A stretch of 64,000 bases of DNA from JALORV01 sp963702595 (GCA_963702595.1 CAVPDC010000010.1:186001-250000); one strand, 5' to 3'. Numbered from the stretch's first letter, positions 1-9,013 are shown. Translations and numbers: made by a program. The notes: generated by a model from the letters alone, not told the origin.

Positions 1-148
1 CATTGCCCCACTTGTGCGCGGCGTAGGTCGCGAGCAGCGTGAAGGCGAACTTGAAGATGTTGTCATTGGCCGCGCCGAGGAACTGGACCCAGAACAGCGG
101 CGCGAAGCGGCGCTCCCGCAGCAGGGCAAACTGGCTCTTCGAACTCAC
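1..148 (-). CDS. MFS transporter of the LplT-like type, N-terminal fragment (cut by window edge)
   Basis: Only the first 49 codons are inside the window; the gene continues past base 1. Reading from a GTG at 148 the protein contains FLGAANDNIFKFAFTLL. This matches the first transmembrane helix of the major facilitator proteins related to the lysophospholipid flippase LplT and the MFS part of Aas-like proteins, where an FLGAxNDN motif is typical. A purine-rich stretch (GGAGAG) lies just upstream of the GTG and supports it as the start. An inner-membrane transport role is likely; the substrate cannot be judged from this fragment. Confidence 0.6.
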   Translation of the reverse strand, partial: MSSKSQFALLRERRFAPLFWVQFLGAANDNIFKFAFTLLATYAAHKWGN

Positions 149-282
149 TCGCTCTCCTGCAGGCTTCGGCAGTCGCGCCCCGTAGCGGTCCGCGGCGGCG
201 CGCGAGATTATGTCAGCCGCTCGCCCCGGCCCACCGGCGGCTATCGGGGATGATCAGGAAGGAACTCTGGAGTGGAAATGCG

Positions 283-306
283 AAAGCCCGGCCGAAGCCG
301 GGCTTT
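283..306 (-). terminator. Hairpin terminator downstream of the 62-residue ORF
   Basis: AAAGCCCGGC (283-292) and GCCGGGCTTT (297-306) form a perfect 10-bp stem with a CGAA tetraloop. It lies about 70 bases past the stop codon of the minus-strand gene at 376-564. The outer A:T pairs supply a short T run on either strand, so it could stop transcription in both directions. I read it mainly as the terminator of the small gene. Confidence 0.6.
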
Positions 307-375
307 GCTGGGTACGGCGCGGGGTGCGCGATGCGCGTGGCGGGACCGGTCGCCGTGCGTGTCAGCGCGCCGCGC

Positions 376-564
376 TCAGCGGGTCGCCGACGCGCTCGAC
401 GCGGCCGTGATGGCCACGCGCTCCGCCGCCACCAGCTGGCCGTTGAACTCGTCAGTAGGCTGCATGCCGGCCACGGTGCTGCCCAGTACAACGATGCTGG
501 CAATCACGGCGCCGACGAAGGCGCTGAGCTTGACGCGGGCGGGGGTCGAGTAGTTGGTGTTCAT
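376..564 (-). CDS. Small hypothetical membrane-anchored protein, 62 aa
   Basis: I do not recognise a family. The ATG at 564 is preceded by an AAAGGA ribosome binding site at good spacing. The protein has a short basic N-terminus, one hydrophobic segment (about residues 13-33, FVGAVIASIVVLGSTVAG) and an Ala/Ser-rich tail. It could be a single-pass membrane protein or a cleaved small exported protein. It stands alone, with about 300 bases of apparently empty DNA upstream and a strong hairpin downstream, which fits a monocistronic unit. The same frame stays open far upstream, but that part has no start signal and an Arg-rich shadow-type composition. Confidence 0.5.
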   Translation of the reverse strand: MNTNYSTPARVKLSAFVGAVIASIVVLGSTVAGMQPTDEFNGQLVAAERVAITAASSASATR

Positions 565-865
565 CGTTCGGTCCTTTCGTGCGGAGCAGTGTTCGGTGTC
601 GATGAACGCACTGTAGGCAGAGCACGGCTCGGCTGCGAGCGACTTGCGACGGGGTGCAGAAATCGCGGCGCGAACTGCAGGGCCGGTTTCATCGCGCCCA
701 GGCGCCGCTGCGCGCTTCATCCGCCGCAGGCGCAGTTCGTCGCGCCGGGCGGCGGTTCGCGCCACGTACGCCCGATCCGCCGGCCGGGAACCCTGGCACT
801 GGACCACAGACCGCTGACGACAGATTCGATCGCCCTGGCCGTCGGCAGCGCCGAGTCGCCGCGCG
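565..865. other. Intergenic stretch, no gene seen
   Basis: About 300 bases between the small ORF and the GNAT gene. The open frames here are Arg/Ala-rich shadows with no family resemblance. It should hold the promoter of the small ORF, but I see no clear -35/-10 pair. Confidence 0.5.
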
Positions 866-1633
866 CTAGAGGTCGCAGTACACGTCCAGGCCGGCGGTCT
901 CGATGAATCCGAGCCGCGCATAAAGGCGAGCCGCCGCGTCGCTGTCGGGATTGAGGTGCGCGAGCGTGGCGCCCTGAGCAAACGCCTTCTCAAGCAGCCA
1001 AGCAGTCATTGCGCCGCCGATCCCTCGCCGCCGCGCGTGTTCGAGCACTCCCACTCCGAAGACGCCAACACTGGATCCCGCGCGATCGTCGGTGAGGACC
1101 GCCGTGGCGACACCCACGGACTCGCCTTCGAGCGTCGCCAGGGCCACGATGAAACCCCTGGCACCGAAGTGCGGCGCGACCCAAGGAAGGGTCTGTTCGA
1201 CCGTGCCTTCAAAAGCGGACGCATCAATCCGCGCGAAGTTGTCGACGTCCGCGGGCACTGCTTCTCCGATCGCGACTCCTGACGACGCGCGGACCGCCCG
1301 GAGCCGGTCCGGCAGAAGAGCCATGCAGCGCTTGCGGAACACATGCCGCCCGTGCGCGAAGGGACTGCCCGCGGGCACACATACACCCCAGGGCACTCCC
1401 TTACCGTGAGCCCTTGCCGCATACCACGCCCGCACGGCTTCGACGTCGACGCGCGCGGGATCGGAGACATCACCGTTGTTCCACTGCGCATGCGGAAGAC
1501 CGGATGCCATTAAGCGGATGCCCGGCAACGCAGCAGCTCCGCCACCACGTAACTGGCGCAGCCGTCCCTCGGCCTGCCAGGCGTCTCCGTGCGCCGACCA
1601 CACTCGTTCGGCGAGCGCGCTCGTTCCACTCAC
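866..1633 (-). CDS. GNAT family N-acetyltransferase
   Basis: The C-terminal half carries the acetyl-CoA-binding core of the GNAT fold: a beta-strand GVFGVGVLEHARRRGIG, matching the V-x-x-x-x-R-x-x-G-x-G/A pyrophosphate-binding signature, followed by the helix and the usual ending AARLYARLGFIET. The N-terminal half is less conserved and probably binds the acceptor, which I cannot name. The frame is open much further upstream into the CBS gene, but that part is shadow-like, so I take the GTG at 1633 as start (about 255 aa); a GTG 30 bases further in is also possible. It lies downstream of the CBS-domain gene on the same strand. Confidence 0.7.
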   Translation of the reverse strand: MSGTSALAERVWSAHGDAWQAEGRLRQLRGGGAAALPGIRLMASGLPHAQWNNGDVSDPARVDVEAVRAWYAARAHGKGVPWGVCVPAGSPFAHGRHVFRKRCMALLPDRLRAVRASSGVAIGEAVPADVDNFARIDASAFEGTVEQTLPWVAPHFGARGFIVALATLEGESVGVATAVLTDDRAGSSVGVFGVGVLEHARRRGIGGAMTAWLLEKAFAQGATLAHLNPDSDAAARLYARLGFIETAGLDVYCDL

Positions 1634-1712
1634 AGGACTTGCCGGTCTGAACGACGCCGCAACGGCCACACTTCGCGAAGAAAGCGAGGCTGTGGTTGCG
1701 AGCGCACGAGGT

Positions 1713-2168
1713 TCAGTTCGTGCGGGCGTCCTCGGGTTCAGGCCAGTCACGGATGTAGGCCTTGAGCATGCGGTTCTCGAAACTCTGCTCCTCGAGAACC
1801 GCGCGCGCCACGTCGTAAAAGGAAATGACGCCGACCAGAGTACGGCCATCGAGCACGGGCAGGTAGCGCGCGTGCCGCTCGAGCATCAGCCGGCGCACCT
1901 CCATGACCTCGGTCTCCGGAGTGACGGTCAACGGCGCATCGTCCATGACCTTGCGCACGCTGATCTCACCCACGCTGCCGCCATTGGCATGGATGCGACT
2001 GATGACCTCACGGAAGGTGAGCATGCCCACCAGTTCGCCGTACTCCATGACGACGGAGGAGCCGATGTCCAGCTCGGCCATGAGTGCGACTGCCTGGGCG
2101 AGCGGCGTATCCGGAGTGACGGTATAGAGCGCCGTGCCCTTGACGCGCAGGATGTCGCTGACTTTCAT
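1713..2168 (-). CDS. CBS-domain protein (two CBS repeats)
   Basis: A stand-alone pair of CBS domains, 151 aa. Repeat one starts at MKVSDILRVKG and contains LAQAVALMAELDIGSSVV; repeat two starts at VRKVMDDAPLTV and contains VMEVRRLMLERHARYLPVLD. Such tandem CBS pairs form Bateman modules that bind adenosine nucleotides (ATP, AMP, NADH) and act as energy sensors or regulatory subunits. No effector domain is attached, so the partner is unknown. The frame opens 9 codons earlier, but the ATG at 2168 has a GGAGAAG ribosome binding site and is preferred. Confidence 0.85.
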   Translation of the reverse strand: MKVSDILRVKGTALYTVTPDTPLAQAVALMAELDIGSSVVMEYGELVGMLTFREVISRIHANGGSVGEISVRKVMDDAPLTVTPETEVMEVRRLMLERHARYLPVLDGRTLVGVISFYDVARAVLEEQSFENRMLKAYIRDWPEPEDARTN

Positions 2169-2246
2169 GGTCTTCTCCGGGTTGCCGTTCCGCACTCTTG
2201 CTTCGAAGGGATCCTAGACCGGCACCTTCGACCGAACAAGGAAAAT

Positions 2247-3032
2247 TCAGAGCCGGCGCAGCCAGCCCAATCCCGCGGATGTGCCACCGGGCCCGGGCCT
2301 GCGAGGCCGATATTCGCATCCGACCCATCCCTCGTAGCCCAGGCGGTCCAGTTCCCGGAAGACGAACCCGAAGTTCACTTCGCCGGTGTCGGGCTCGTGC
2401 CTTTCCGGGACGCCCGCGATCTGGACGTGGCCAACCCGCGCGCGCTGCCGGGCAAAGTGATGCGTAACGTCGCCACCGATGATCTGCAGGTGATAGAAGT
2501 CGAACTGCAGTTGTGGCTTGGGCGCAGGCAAACGGTCGATCACTTCCAAAGCCAGCGGCAGCCGATCGAGAAAGTAGCCCGGCATGTCGCGCGGGTTGAT
2601 CGGCTCGATCATGACGTCGATTCCGTGCTGGCCGAGCACGCCGCATGCCCGCGCGATGTTGCGGGCATAAGTGGCTTGCACTTCCCCCAACACGGCATCG
2701 GCCGGCGGCGCTCCGGCCATCACATGAACGCGGGGGGCACCCACGACCCTGGCGTAGTCCAGCGCCCGCTCGATCGAAGTGTCGAACTCCGGCTCGCAGC
2801 CCGGCAAGGCCGCGAGGCCCCGTTCGCCGCCGGCGAAGTCGCCGACTGGCGCGTTCATAAGCACCAGCCGGGTCCGGGCAGCCTGCAACGCACGTCGGAA
2901 CTCGCCGGCATCCGCGGAATATGGGCCCTGCACTTCCACCGCCGCGAAGCCGTCACGGGCCGCCGCGCCGATACGGTCCAGGAGCGCGTGCTCGGGGTAC
3001 AGCAGACTGATATTGGCGGCGAAGCGCGGCAT
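2247..3032 (-). CDS. hyi: Hydroxypyruvate isomerase (TIM-barrel, xylose isomerase-like)
   Basis: 261 aa, the usual size for Hyi/OtnI, which interconverts hydroxypyruvate and tartronate semialdehyde in glyoxylate and hydroxy-acid metabolism. The start MPRFAANISLLYPEH is the family N-terminus. Metal and substrate residues are visible: the Glu in MIEPINPRDMPGYF, the Asp/His pair in LQFDFYHLQI, the His in VGHVQIAGVPERHEPDTGEVNF, and the final Glu in WVGCEYRPR. It is followed 8 bases upstream by pip on the same strand. A hydroxypyruvate reductase-like dehydrogenase lies far away at 49.6 kb, so no pathway operon is evident here. Confidence 0.85.
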   Translation of the reverse strand: MPRFAANISLLYPEHALLDRIGAAARDGFAAVEVQGPYSADAGEFRRALQAARTRLVLMNAPVGDFAGGERGLAALPGCEPEFDTSIERALDYARVVGAPRVHVMAGAPPADAVLGEVQATYARNIARACGVLGQHGIDVMIEPINPRDMPGYFLDRLPLALEVIDRLPAPKPQLQFDFYHLQIIGGDVTHHFARQRARVGHVQIAGVPERHEPDTGEVNFGFVFRELDRLGYEGWVGCEYRPRRPGPGGTSAGLGWLRRL

Positions 3033-3040
3033 GCGGCCGG

Positions 3041-3991
3041 TCAACCCAGCAGGGACTTGAAGCGCTCGAGCTCGGCGACCACCGTTGCGCGGACCGCCGC
3101 TTCCCACACCGAGTGACCGGCGTCGGGCACGATCGTGTAGCGCGCCGTCGGCCAGGCGCGCGCCAGTTCATCCGCGCTCAGGATCGGGCACACCATGTCG
3201 TAACGCGAGTGCACGATCGAGGCCGGATGCCGCTGCAGTCGGTCCATGTTTCGTAGCAGCTGGTCCGGCGCGAGGAAGCAGCGATGCGCGAAGTAATGCG
3301 CCTCCAGCCGCGCCAGCCCAAGCGCTTCGTTGGCGAAGTGCCGCACCAGTTCCGGGTTCGGCAGCAGTGTCGAGCACGCACCCTCGTATTCGCTCCACGC
3401 GCGCGCGTAGGCAACATGCACGCGGGGGTCAGGATCGAACAGTCGCTTGAGGTAGCCGCGCAGCAGGTCGCCGCGCTCCTCCTCCGGCAGCATGCTGGCG
3501 AACTTCTGCCAGATCTCGGGAAAAATCTGCCGCAGCCCGTACATGAACCACTCGATCTCCTGCGGCCGCCCGAGAAAGATCCCGCGCAGCAGGAAGCCGC
3601 TGCACCGCTGCGGATGCGCCTGCCCGTAGGCAAGCCCGAGCGTGCTGCCCCAGGAGCCGCCGAACACGAGCCAGCGATCGATGCCGAGATACTCGCGCAG
3701 CAGTTCGATGTCCGCGACCAGCTGCTGCGTCGTGTTGGACTGCACTTCGCCGAGCGGCGTGGAGGCGCCGGAGCCGCGCTGGTCGAACAGCACCGCACGA
3801 AAGAAGTCCGGATCGAAGAAACGTCGGTGTTCGGGCGAGCAGCCGCCGCCCGGTCCGCCGTGCAGGAACAGCACTGGCACCCCGGCCGGATTGCCGACCG
3901 ACTCCCAGTACATCGTGTGGATGTCGTCGAGCGCCAGCATCCCGCTGTCGTGCGGCTCGATCGTCGGATAAAGCGCTGCGCGTGTGTCCAT
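3041..3991 (-). CDS. pip: Proline iminopeptidase
   Basis: 316 aa, alpha/beta hydrolase of peptidase family S33 that removes N-terminal proline from peptides in the cytoplasm. The oxyanion-hole motif HGGPGGG (44-50), the DQRGSG motif (70-75) and the nucleophile motif GGSWGS with Ser113 are all present. A late Asp in RYDMVCP and a His in DAGHSVWE complete the triad. Length and N-terminus (YPTIEPHDSGML) match the bacterial monomeric Pip family. It is transcribed away from metY, and the intergenic space of about 107 bases should contain the divergent promoters. Downstream is hyi. Confidence 0.93.
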   Translation of the reverse strand: MDTRAALYPTIEPHDSGMLALDDIHTMYWESVGNPAGVPVLFLHGGPGGGCSPEHRRFFDPDFFRAVLFDQRGSGASTPLGEVQSNTTQQLVADIELLREYLGIDRWLVFGGSWGSTLGLAYGQAHPQRCSGFLLRGIFLGRPQEIEWFMYGLRQIFPEIWQKFASMLPEEERGDLLRGYLKRLFDPDPRVHVAYARAWSEYEGACSTLLPNPELVRHFANEALGLARLEAHYFAHRCFLAPDQLLRNMDRLQRHPASIVHSRYDMVCPILSADELARAWPTARYTIVPDAGHSVWEAAVRATVVAELERFKSLLG

Positions 3992-4098
3992 CGTTGGCGC
4001 GCAAGTGTAGCGGCGTGAACGTGGGGTCTGACCGCCGAGGGAGGCGCGCGCAGCGAGACTGGCATCATCACTTCCTCGATGCGCTCACCGCGACTTCC

Positions 4099-5394
4099 AT
4101 GACCGTCCGCTACCCAGGTTTCGACACCCTCGCGCTGCATGCCGGCCAGCCGCCGGACCCGACGACCGGAGCGCGCGCCGTACCGATCTACGCGACAACG
4201 TCGTTCGTGTTCGAGGACTCCGACCACGCGGCGGCGCTCTTCAACATGGAGCGCGCCGGGCATGTGTACTCGCGCATTTCCAACCCGACGGTGGCCGTGT
4301 TCGAGGAGCGCGTGGCCGCGCTGGAAAAGGGCGTAGGCGCGATCGCCACCGCGAGCGGCCAGGCGGCGTTGCACCTGGCGATCGCGACGCTGATGGGTGC
4401 CGGCGGGCATATCGTCGCCAGCCGTTCGCTCTACGGCGGCTCGCACAACCTCCTCGCCTACACGCTGGCGCGCTTCGGCATCGAGACGACCTTCGTCAAT
4501 CCGCGCGACCTTGACGCCTGGCGCGCCGCGGTCCGGCCAGCGACGCGACTCTTCTTCGGCGAAACGCTCGGCAACCCGGGCCTCGACGTGCTGGACATCC
4601 CGGCCGTGAGCAGCATCGGGCACGAGCACGCAGTGCCGCTGCTGGTGGACTCGACGTTCACGACGCCCTGGCTGATGACCCCGTTCGACCACGGCGCCGA
4701 TCTCGTCTATCACTCCGCCACCAAGTTCCTCGGTGGTCATGGCGTCGCTATTGGCGGCGTTCTGGTCGACGGTGGCACCTTCGACTGGCTGGCGAGCGGG
4801 AAATTTCCAACGATCACCGAGCCCTACGCCGGCTTCCACGGCATGAACTTTGCGGAGGAAAGCACGGTGGCGCCGTTCCTGCTGCGCGCGCGCCGCGAGG
4901 GTCTGCGCGACTTCGGCGCCTGCATGAGCGCGCATACGGCCTTCCTGCTGCTGCAGGGGATCGAAACCTTGCCGCTGCGCATGCAGCGCCATGTCGACAA
5001 CGCCCGTGCCGTGGTGAAGTTCCTGAGCACGCACCCGGCCGTCGAGTCGGTCGCCTACCCGGACCTGGAGTCGCATCCCGACCGCGCGCTGGCGCAGCGC
5101 CTGCTGCCGCGCGGCTTCGGCGCCGTGTTCAGTTTCAACCTCAAGGGCACGCGCGCTGCCGGGCGCGCCTTTGTCGAAGCATTGCGCGTGTTCTCGCACC
5201 TGGCCAACGTCGGCGATGCGAAGTCGCTGGTGATCCATCCGGCCTCGACGACGCACTTCCGCGTACCGGACGAAGAACTCGCGGCGGCCGGTATCACGCA
5301 GGGCACGATCCGCCTCTCGGTCGGTCTCGAAGATCCCGCTGACCTGCTCGAGGATCTCGCCCAGGCGCTGAAGCGTGCGCTGAAGGCGGGCTGA
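4099..5394 (+). CDS. metY: O-acetylhomoserine (thiol)-lyase, PLP enzyme of sulfur amino acid synthesis
   Basis: 431 aa. A Cys/Met-metabolism PLP enzyme of the MetY type, which makes homocysteine directly from O-acetylhomoserine and sulfide. Visible are the N-terminus GFDTLALHAGQPPDP, the cofactor-binding YSRISNPT and ATASGQAAL, and the Schiff-base lysine in YHSATKFLGGHG (Lys209). The C-terminus has the typical substrate carboxylate site RLSVGLEDP. O-succinylhomoserine sulfhydrylase (MetZ) is close, but the long insert around residues 220-260 (FPTITEPYAGFHGMNF) favours MetY. The frame opens 39 codons earlier, but only ATG 4099 begins the conserved protein. The hydrolase gene starts 2 bases after its stop. 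Confidence 0.88.
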   Translation: MTVRYPGFDTLALHAGQPPDPTTGARAVPIYATTSFVFEDSDHAAALFNMERAGHVYSRISNPTVAVFEERVAALEKGVGAIATASGQAALHLAIATLMGAGGHIVASRSLYGGSHNLLAYTLARFGIETTFVNPRDLDAWRAAVRPATRLFFGETLGNPGLDVLDIPAVSSIGHEHAVPLLVDSTFTTPWLMTPFDHGADLVYHSATKFLGGHGVAIGGVLVDGGTFDWLASGKFPTITEPYAGFHGMNFAEESTVAPFLLRARREGLRDFGACMSAHTAFLLLQGIETLPLRMQRHVDNARAVVKFLSTHPAVESVAYPDLESHPDRALAQRLLPRGFGAVFSFNLKGTRAAGRAFVEALRVFSHLANVGDAKSLVIHPASTTHFRVPDEELAAAGITQGTIRLSVGLEDPADLLEDLAQALKRALKAG

Positions 5395-5396
5395 CG

Positions 5397-6243
5397 ATGA
5401 TCCTCGACACCTCTCCGCGCCTGTATGCCTATACCGGCGGCCGCCCATTTGACCCGGCGCAGCCGACCGTCGTCTTCGTTCATGGCGCCCAGCACGATCA
5501 CAGCGTGTGGATCCTGCAGAGCCGCTACCTTGCCCATCACGGCCATAGCGTTCTCGCTTTTGACCTGCCAGGTCACATGCGCAGCGAAGGTCCGGCGCTC
5601 GCCACCGTCGAAGCGATGGCTGATCACCTGCGTGACGGCATTCTTGCCGCGGGCGCAAGACAGCTGCTGCTGGTCGGCCACAGCATGGGCTCGCTGATTG
5701 CACTCGAACTTGCGCGCCGTATGCCCGAACGCACGGCGGGCGTGGTGCTGGTCGCGGCCGCGTTCCCGATGCGCGTCTCCGACGCGCTCCTCGACGCGAC
5801 GCGCAGCGACGTGCCGCAGGCGATGGACATGATCAACGTCTGGTCGCACAGTGCCGCGCTCGCTGCCTTCGAGCGCAAGCCCTGCAGTCCGGGACCAGGC
5901 TTCTCGAATGTCTGGCAAAACCTGCGGCTGATGCAGCGCATTGCTCGGCGCGACGGGCCCGACGTGCTGCCGCTGGACTTTACGGCGTGCAACACCTACG
6001 CCGGCGGACTCGACGCCGCCCGGGCGCTGCGCTGCCCGGCACTGTTCGTCCTGGGCAGCCAGGACGTGATGACTCCGCCGCGCGCCGCGCAGGCGTTGGT
6101 CGAGGCCTGTCCCGGACGCGACAGTCGTGCAGGTCGACGGCGGCGGGCATTCGCTGATGGCAGAGCGGCCGGACCCGGTCCTCGCAGCACTGAAGGACTT
6201 CGCCAAGCGCGTGTTCGCACCTGCGGCCGCTCACGCAGGCTGA
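5397..6243 (+). pseudogene. Alpha/beta hydrolase, one frameshift near the C-terminus
   Basis: An alpha/beta hydrolase with an N-terminal HGAQHDHSVW segment and a nucleophile elbow GHSMGS; the Asp is in LGSQDVMTPP. In the starting frame the sequence becomes Arg-rich after AQALVEACPG. In the +1 frame the expected ending is intact, including the catalytic His in VDGGGHSLMAERPDPV, with a TGA at 6241-6243. Removing one G from the GG near 6114 joins the frames and gives about 281 residues. A sequencing or assembly error is more likely than real decay, because everything on both sides is well conserved. It probably shares a transcript with metY. The substrate is unknown. Confidence 0.72.
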
Positions 6244-6259
6244 GACAGGGACGCGCGCA

Positions 6260-6895
6260 TTGCTGAATGCCGTCAACTGGGACACGTACTGGCTCTACGT
6301 GCTCACGGAAATGGCGCTGTCCCTGTCGCCGGGGCCGGCCGTCATGCTCGTCATCGCCTGCGGCCTCGCCCACGGCGCGCGCCGCTCGACCTGGGCGAGT
6401 CTCGGCATACTCAGCGCCAACGCCATCTACTTCGCGATATCCGCCACTGCGCTGGGAGCCGTGCTTGCCGCCTCGCGAGAGTTCTTCACGGCAGTGAAGT
6501 GGGTCGGTGCGACCTACCTGGTGTATGTCGGGCTGTCGGCGATCTTCGGACGGCCGTCGTCGATCACGGTCACACGGGCCTCCGGTAGCGGCGCACCGCG
6601 CACGCTCTACCTGGCCGGGCTGACGTTGCAGCTTGCCAATCCCGAAGACGCTTGATCTTTTTCGTCGCGATCCTGCCGCAATTCGTCGACGCACGCTTGC
6701 CGATCGGCGCACAGATGGCATGGCTCGCCGCCGGCTCGATAGTTCCCGGAGTTCTTCATCCTCGCCGGTTACGGCTGGCTCGCTTCGCGCGCGCGCCGCA
6801 TTGCCACTGACGAGCGCTACGCGCGCTGGACCGATCGCATCGCCGGCACGCTCGTGCTCGGCGCGGCGGCGCTGGTTATGGGTGTCACGCGCTGA
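6260..6895 (+). pseudogene. LysE/RhtB family amino-acid exporter, three 1-bp insertions
   Basis: A six-helix inner-membrane exporter of the RhtB (homoserine/threonine efflux) family. The N-terminus has the family motif LSLSPGPAVMLVIACG. The frame breaks at about 6643 (CCC for CC) and 6653 (TT for T) inside the conserved LANPKTLIFF motif, and again at about 6745 (GG for G) before EFFILAGYGWLASRAR. With three single bases removed the gene reads through to the TGA at 6893-6895 and gives about 210 aa, exactly the family length. Three insertions within about 100 bases of an otherwise perfect gene suggest sequence error. It follows the hydrolase by 16 bases. Confidence 0.75.
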
Positions 6896-6939
6896 AGGCG
6901 TTAGAGTCCGCTTTCCTCTCGATCGACCCTCGACTCCCG

Positions 6940-7263
6940 ATGAGCATGACTTCCGATGCCCCGGCCCGCCGTTACGAACGGTTCGCCGACTTTTACCCGT
7001 TCTATCTCTCGGAGCACAGCAACCGCACCTGCCGCCGCCTGCACTTCGTCGCCTCGACTTTCGCGTTGGTGTTCCTCGCGCTCGCCATCGTCAGCGATGG
7101 GCGGTGGCTGCTCGCCGCGCTGGTGAGCGGCTATGGCTTCGCATGGATCGGCCACTTCGGATTCGAGAAGAACCGGCCCGCGACCTTCCGGCAGCCACTC
7201 TTCAGCCTCGTCGGCGACTGGGTGATGTACAAGGACATCCTGACCGGGAAGATTCCGTTCTAG
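6940..7263 (+). CDS. DUF962 (Mpo1-like) membrane protein
   Basis: 107 aa. The family signature is clear: FYPFYLSEHSNRTCRRLHFVAS near the N-terminus, with its conserved His residues, then two hydrophobic segments around residues 38-70, and GHFGFEKNRPATF. The yeast member Mpo1 is a 2-hydroxy fatty acid dioxygenase at the endoplasmic reticulum; the bacterial proteins are largely uncharacterised, so that activity is only a possibility here. The conserved histidines that would bind iron are present. DUF1810 follows 21 bases later. Confidence 0.85.
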   Translation: MSMTSDAPARRYERFADFYPFYLSEHSNRTCRRLHFVASTFALVFLALAIVSDGRWLLAALVSGYGFAWIGHFGFEKNRPATFRQPLFSLVGDWVMYKDILTGKIPF

Positions 7264-7284
7264 CCCCAGCGGACGGTCGGCACC

Positions 7285-7713
7285 ATGAGCATGTCGTTCG
7301 ACCTCGAGCGCTTCGTTGTCGCACAGGTTCCGATCTACGAGCGCGTGCGCGCCGAACTTGCCGCCGGCGTCAAGGCGAGCCACTGGATGTGGTTCATCTT
7401 TCCGCAGTTGCGGGGCCTCGGTCACAGCGCGATGGCCGAGCACTTCGGCCTCGCGGGCCGCGCCGAGGCGGAGTCTTATCTCGCGCATCCCATGCTCGGA
7501 GCGCGGCTGCGCGAGTGCACGCGCCTTGTTCTGGGCGTACGCAATAAGACACCGCACGAGATTTTCGGAACGCCCGACGACCTGAAATTCCATTCGTCGA
7601 TGACGCTGTTTGCCGCGGTCGCGCGGGAGGAGCCGCTGTTCCGGCAAGCGCTGGACCGCTACTTCGGCGGCCGCCGCGACACGTTGACCGAACAGATCCT
7701 CGGCGGCGACTGA
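7285..7713 (+). CDS. DUF1810 family protein
   Basis: 142 aa, matching the DUF1810 family, whose members are sometimes labelled calpastatin. The core motif is the tract KASHWMWFIFPQLRGLG at about residues 32-48, followed by HPMLGARLRECT and a C-terminal DLKFHSSMTLFAAV. The family is soluble and of unknown function. It lies on the same strand as DUF962 and converges on the minus-strand yihY gene, whose stop lies about 30 bases away. Confidence 0.85.
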   Translation: MSMSFDLERFVVAQVPIYERVRAELAAGVKASHWMWFIFPQLRGLGHSAMAEHFGLAGRAEAESYLAHPMLGARLRECTRLVLGVRNKTPHEIFGTPDDLKFHSSMTLFAAVAREEPLFRQALDRYFGGRRDTLTEQILGGD

Positions 7714-7744
7714 ACCTCTTCGGCCGGTCCGCGGAGCCAGGTGA

Positions 7745-9013
7745 CTAGCTCGCGGCGCTCGCGGCCGCCGCCGGCAGACTCTGATCGAGCGGCGCATTGA
7801 TCCACTCGTCGCGCGCGATCCAGTCGGTCATCACGGCCCCGACGCCCTCGCGGTCGAGCGCAAGCAACGTGTTGGTCGGATCGATCGCAAATCGCTCGTA
7901 GGCACGACGCAGCGACGTCGTCTGCGGGTCGCAGGTCAGGATCCACTCGGACGCTTCACCGCGCTTGCGAGGAGCCGAGAGTCGGCGTACGTAACCGAGG
8001 CGTTCGAGACTTTCGAGCAGCCTTTCGGCCTCGGCAGGGTCGGTGCGCGCGCCTCGCGCGAGCTCATGGCCGCCGACAGCGGCGTTGCCGCTGCGCCGCG
8101 CGTTGAGTGACTGGCGGATCAGCGCGAGCGCGGTGACGAAGGCGTTGCCCGCCCTCAGCTCGTCCGAAAATCGGGTCGCCCGCAGGCGCGGCAGCGTCGC
8201 CGCGATAGCCGCCCCGAACAGCAGCGCGTACCACGACAGGTACATCCACAGCAGGAACAGTGGCAGCGCTGCGAAGGCACCGTAGATCGAACGCACCGCC
8301 CCTCTCCCGATGAAGTGGCCGAAGGCGGACTTGAGCACTTCGGCGAGCAAGGCGGCCACGAACCCGCCGATCAGTGCATCGCGCCAGCGCACCGTGCGAT
8401 TCGGCACGAACACGTACAGCGCGGCGTAGGCGAATCCGCTCAGCACGACCGGTGCGTAGTCGATCAGGCTGCGCAGCCATCCCGGGGTGCGCATGATCGC
8501 GTCCTCGGACAGCGACCAGAGGTACGAACTCGCGGTCAGGCTGGCTCCGACCACGATCGGCCCCAGCGTGATGATCGCCCAGTAGATCAGCACGCGCTGG
8601 CTGAGTGGCCGGCGTTCATGCACCTGCCAGATGTCGTTGAGCACGCGATCGACGGTCATGATCATCGCGAGCGCCGTCAGGCCGAGGAAGATCAGTCCGG
8701 CTGCTGTCAGGCGCGTCGCCTGCTGCGCGAATTCGCTGAGGTAGCGCAGGACCGTGGAGGAGATCTGCGCCGGCAGCGTCCTTTGCACCAGCGATTGAAA
8801 CGCCTCGCGAAAGTCCGCGAAGTACGGGAATACGGAAAACAGTGCGAGCGCGACCGCGAACAGCGGCACGATCGAAAGCACGGTGGTGAAGGTCAGGCTC
8901 CCGGCGACCTGCTGCAAGCGCACTTCGCGGCTACGCCGATGCGCAAACAGCGCCGCTTCGCGTGCGGTTTTCAGCCAGGGAAACCTGTCGAGGGCGGCGG
9001 TCAGGCGGGACAT
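7745..9013 (-). CDS. YihY/UPF0761 family inner-membrane protein (BrkB type)
   Basis: 422 aa. The N-terminal two-thirds is a YihY/BrkB domain with about six transmembrane segments: the start QQVAGSLTFTTVLSIVPLF, the conserved WRDALIGGFVAALL, and the strand GAFAALPLFLLWMYLSWY. Members were once misnamed ribonuclease BN; the true function is unknown. The C-terminal about 130 residues are soluble and contain a winged-helix-like stretch (ERLLESLERLGYVRRL) found in many proteobacterial homologues. I start at ATG 9013; the frame also opens at 9052. It diverges from wrbA, with about 135 bases between the two starts. Confidence 0.87.
   Translation of the reverse strand: MSRLTAALDRFPWLKTAREAALFAHRRSREVRLQQVAGSLTFTTVLSIVPLFAVALALFSVFPYFADFREAFQSLVQRTLPAQISSTVLRYLSEFAQQATRLTAAGLIFLGLTALAMIMTVDRVLNDIWQVHERRPLSQRVLIYWAIITLGPIVVGASLTASSYLWSLSEDAIMRTPGWLRSLIDYAPVVLSGFAYAALYVFVPNRTVRWRDALIGGFVAALLAEVLKSAFGHFIGRGAVRSIYGAFAALPLFLLWMYLSWYALLFGAAIAATLPRLRATRFSDELRAGNAFVTALALIRQSLNARRSGNAAVGGHELARGARTDPAEAERLLESLERLGYVRRLSAPRKRGEASEWILTCDPQTTSLRRAYERFAIDPTNTLLALDREGVGAVMTDWIARDEWINAPLDQSLPAAAASAAS

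Noticed and set aside
3178..5703. An 841-codon minus-strand open frame across pip and metY
   Set aside because: It is an antisense shadow of two well-conserved genes in high-GC DNA; its translation is Arg/Gly-rich and has no domain.
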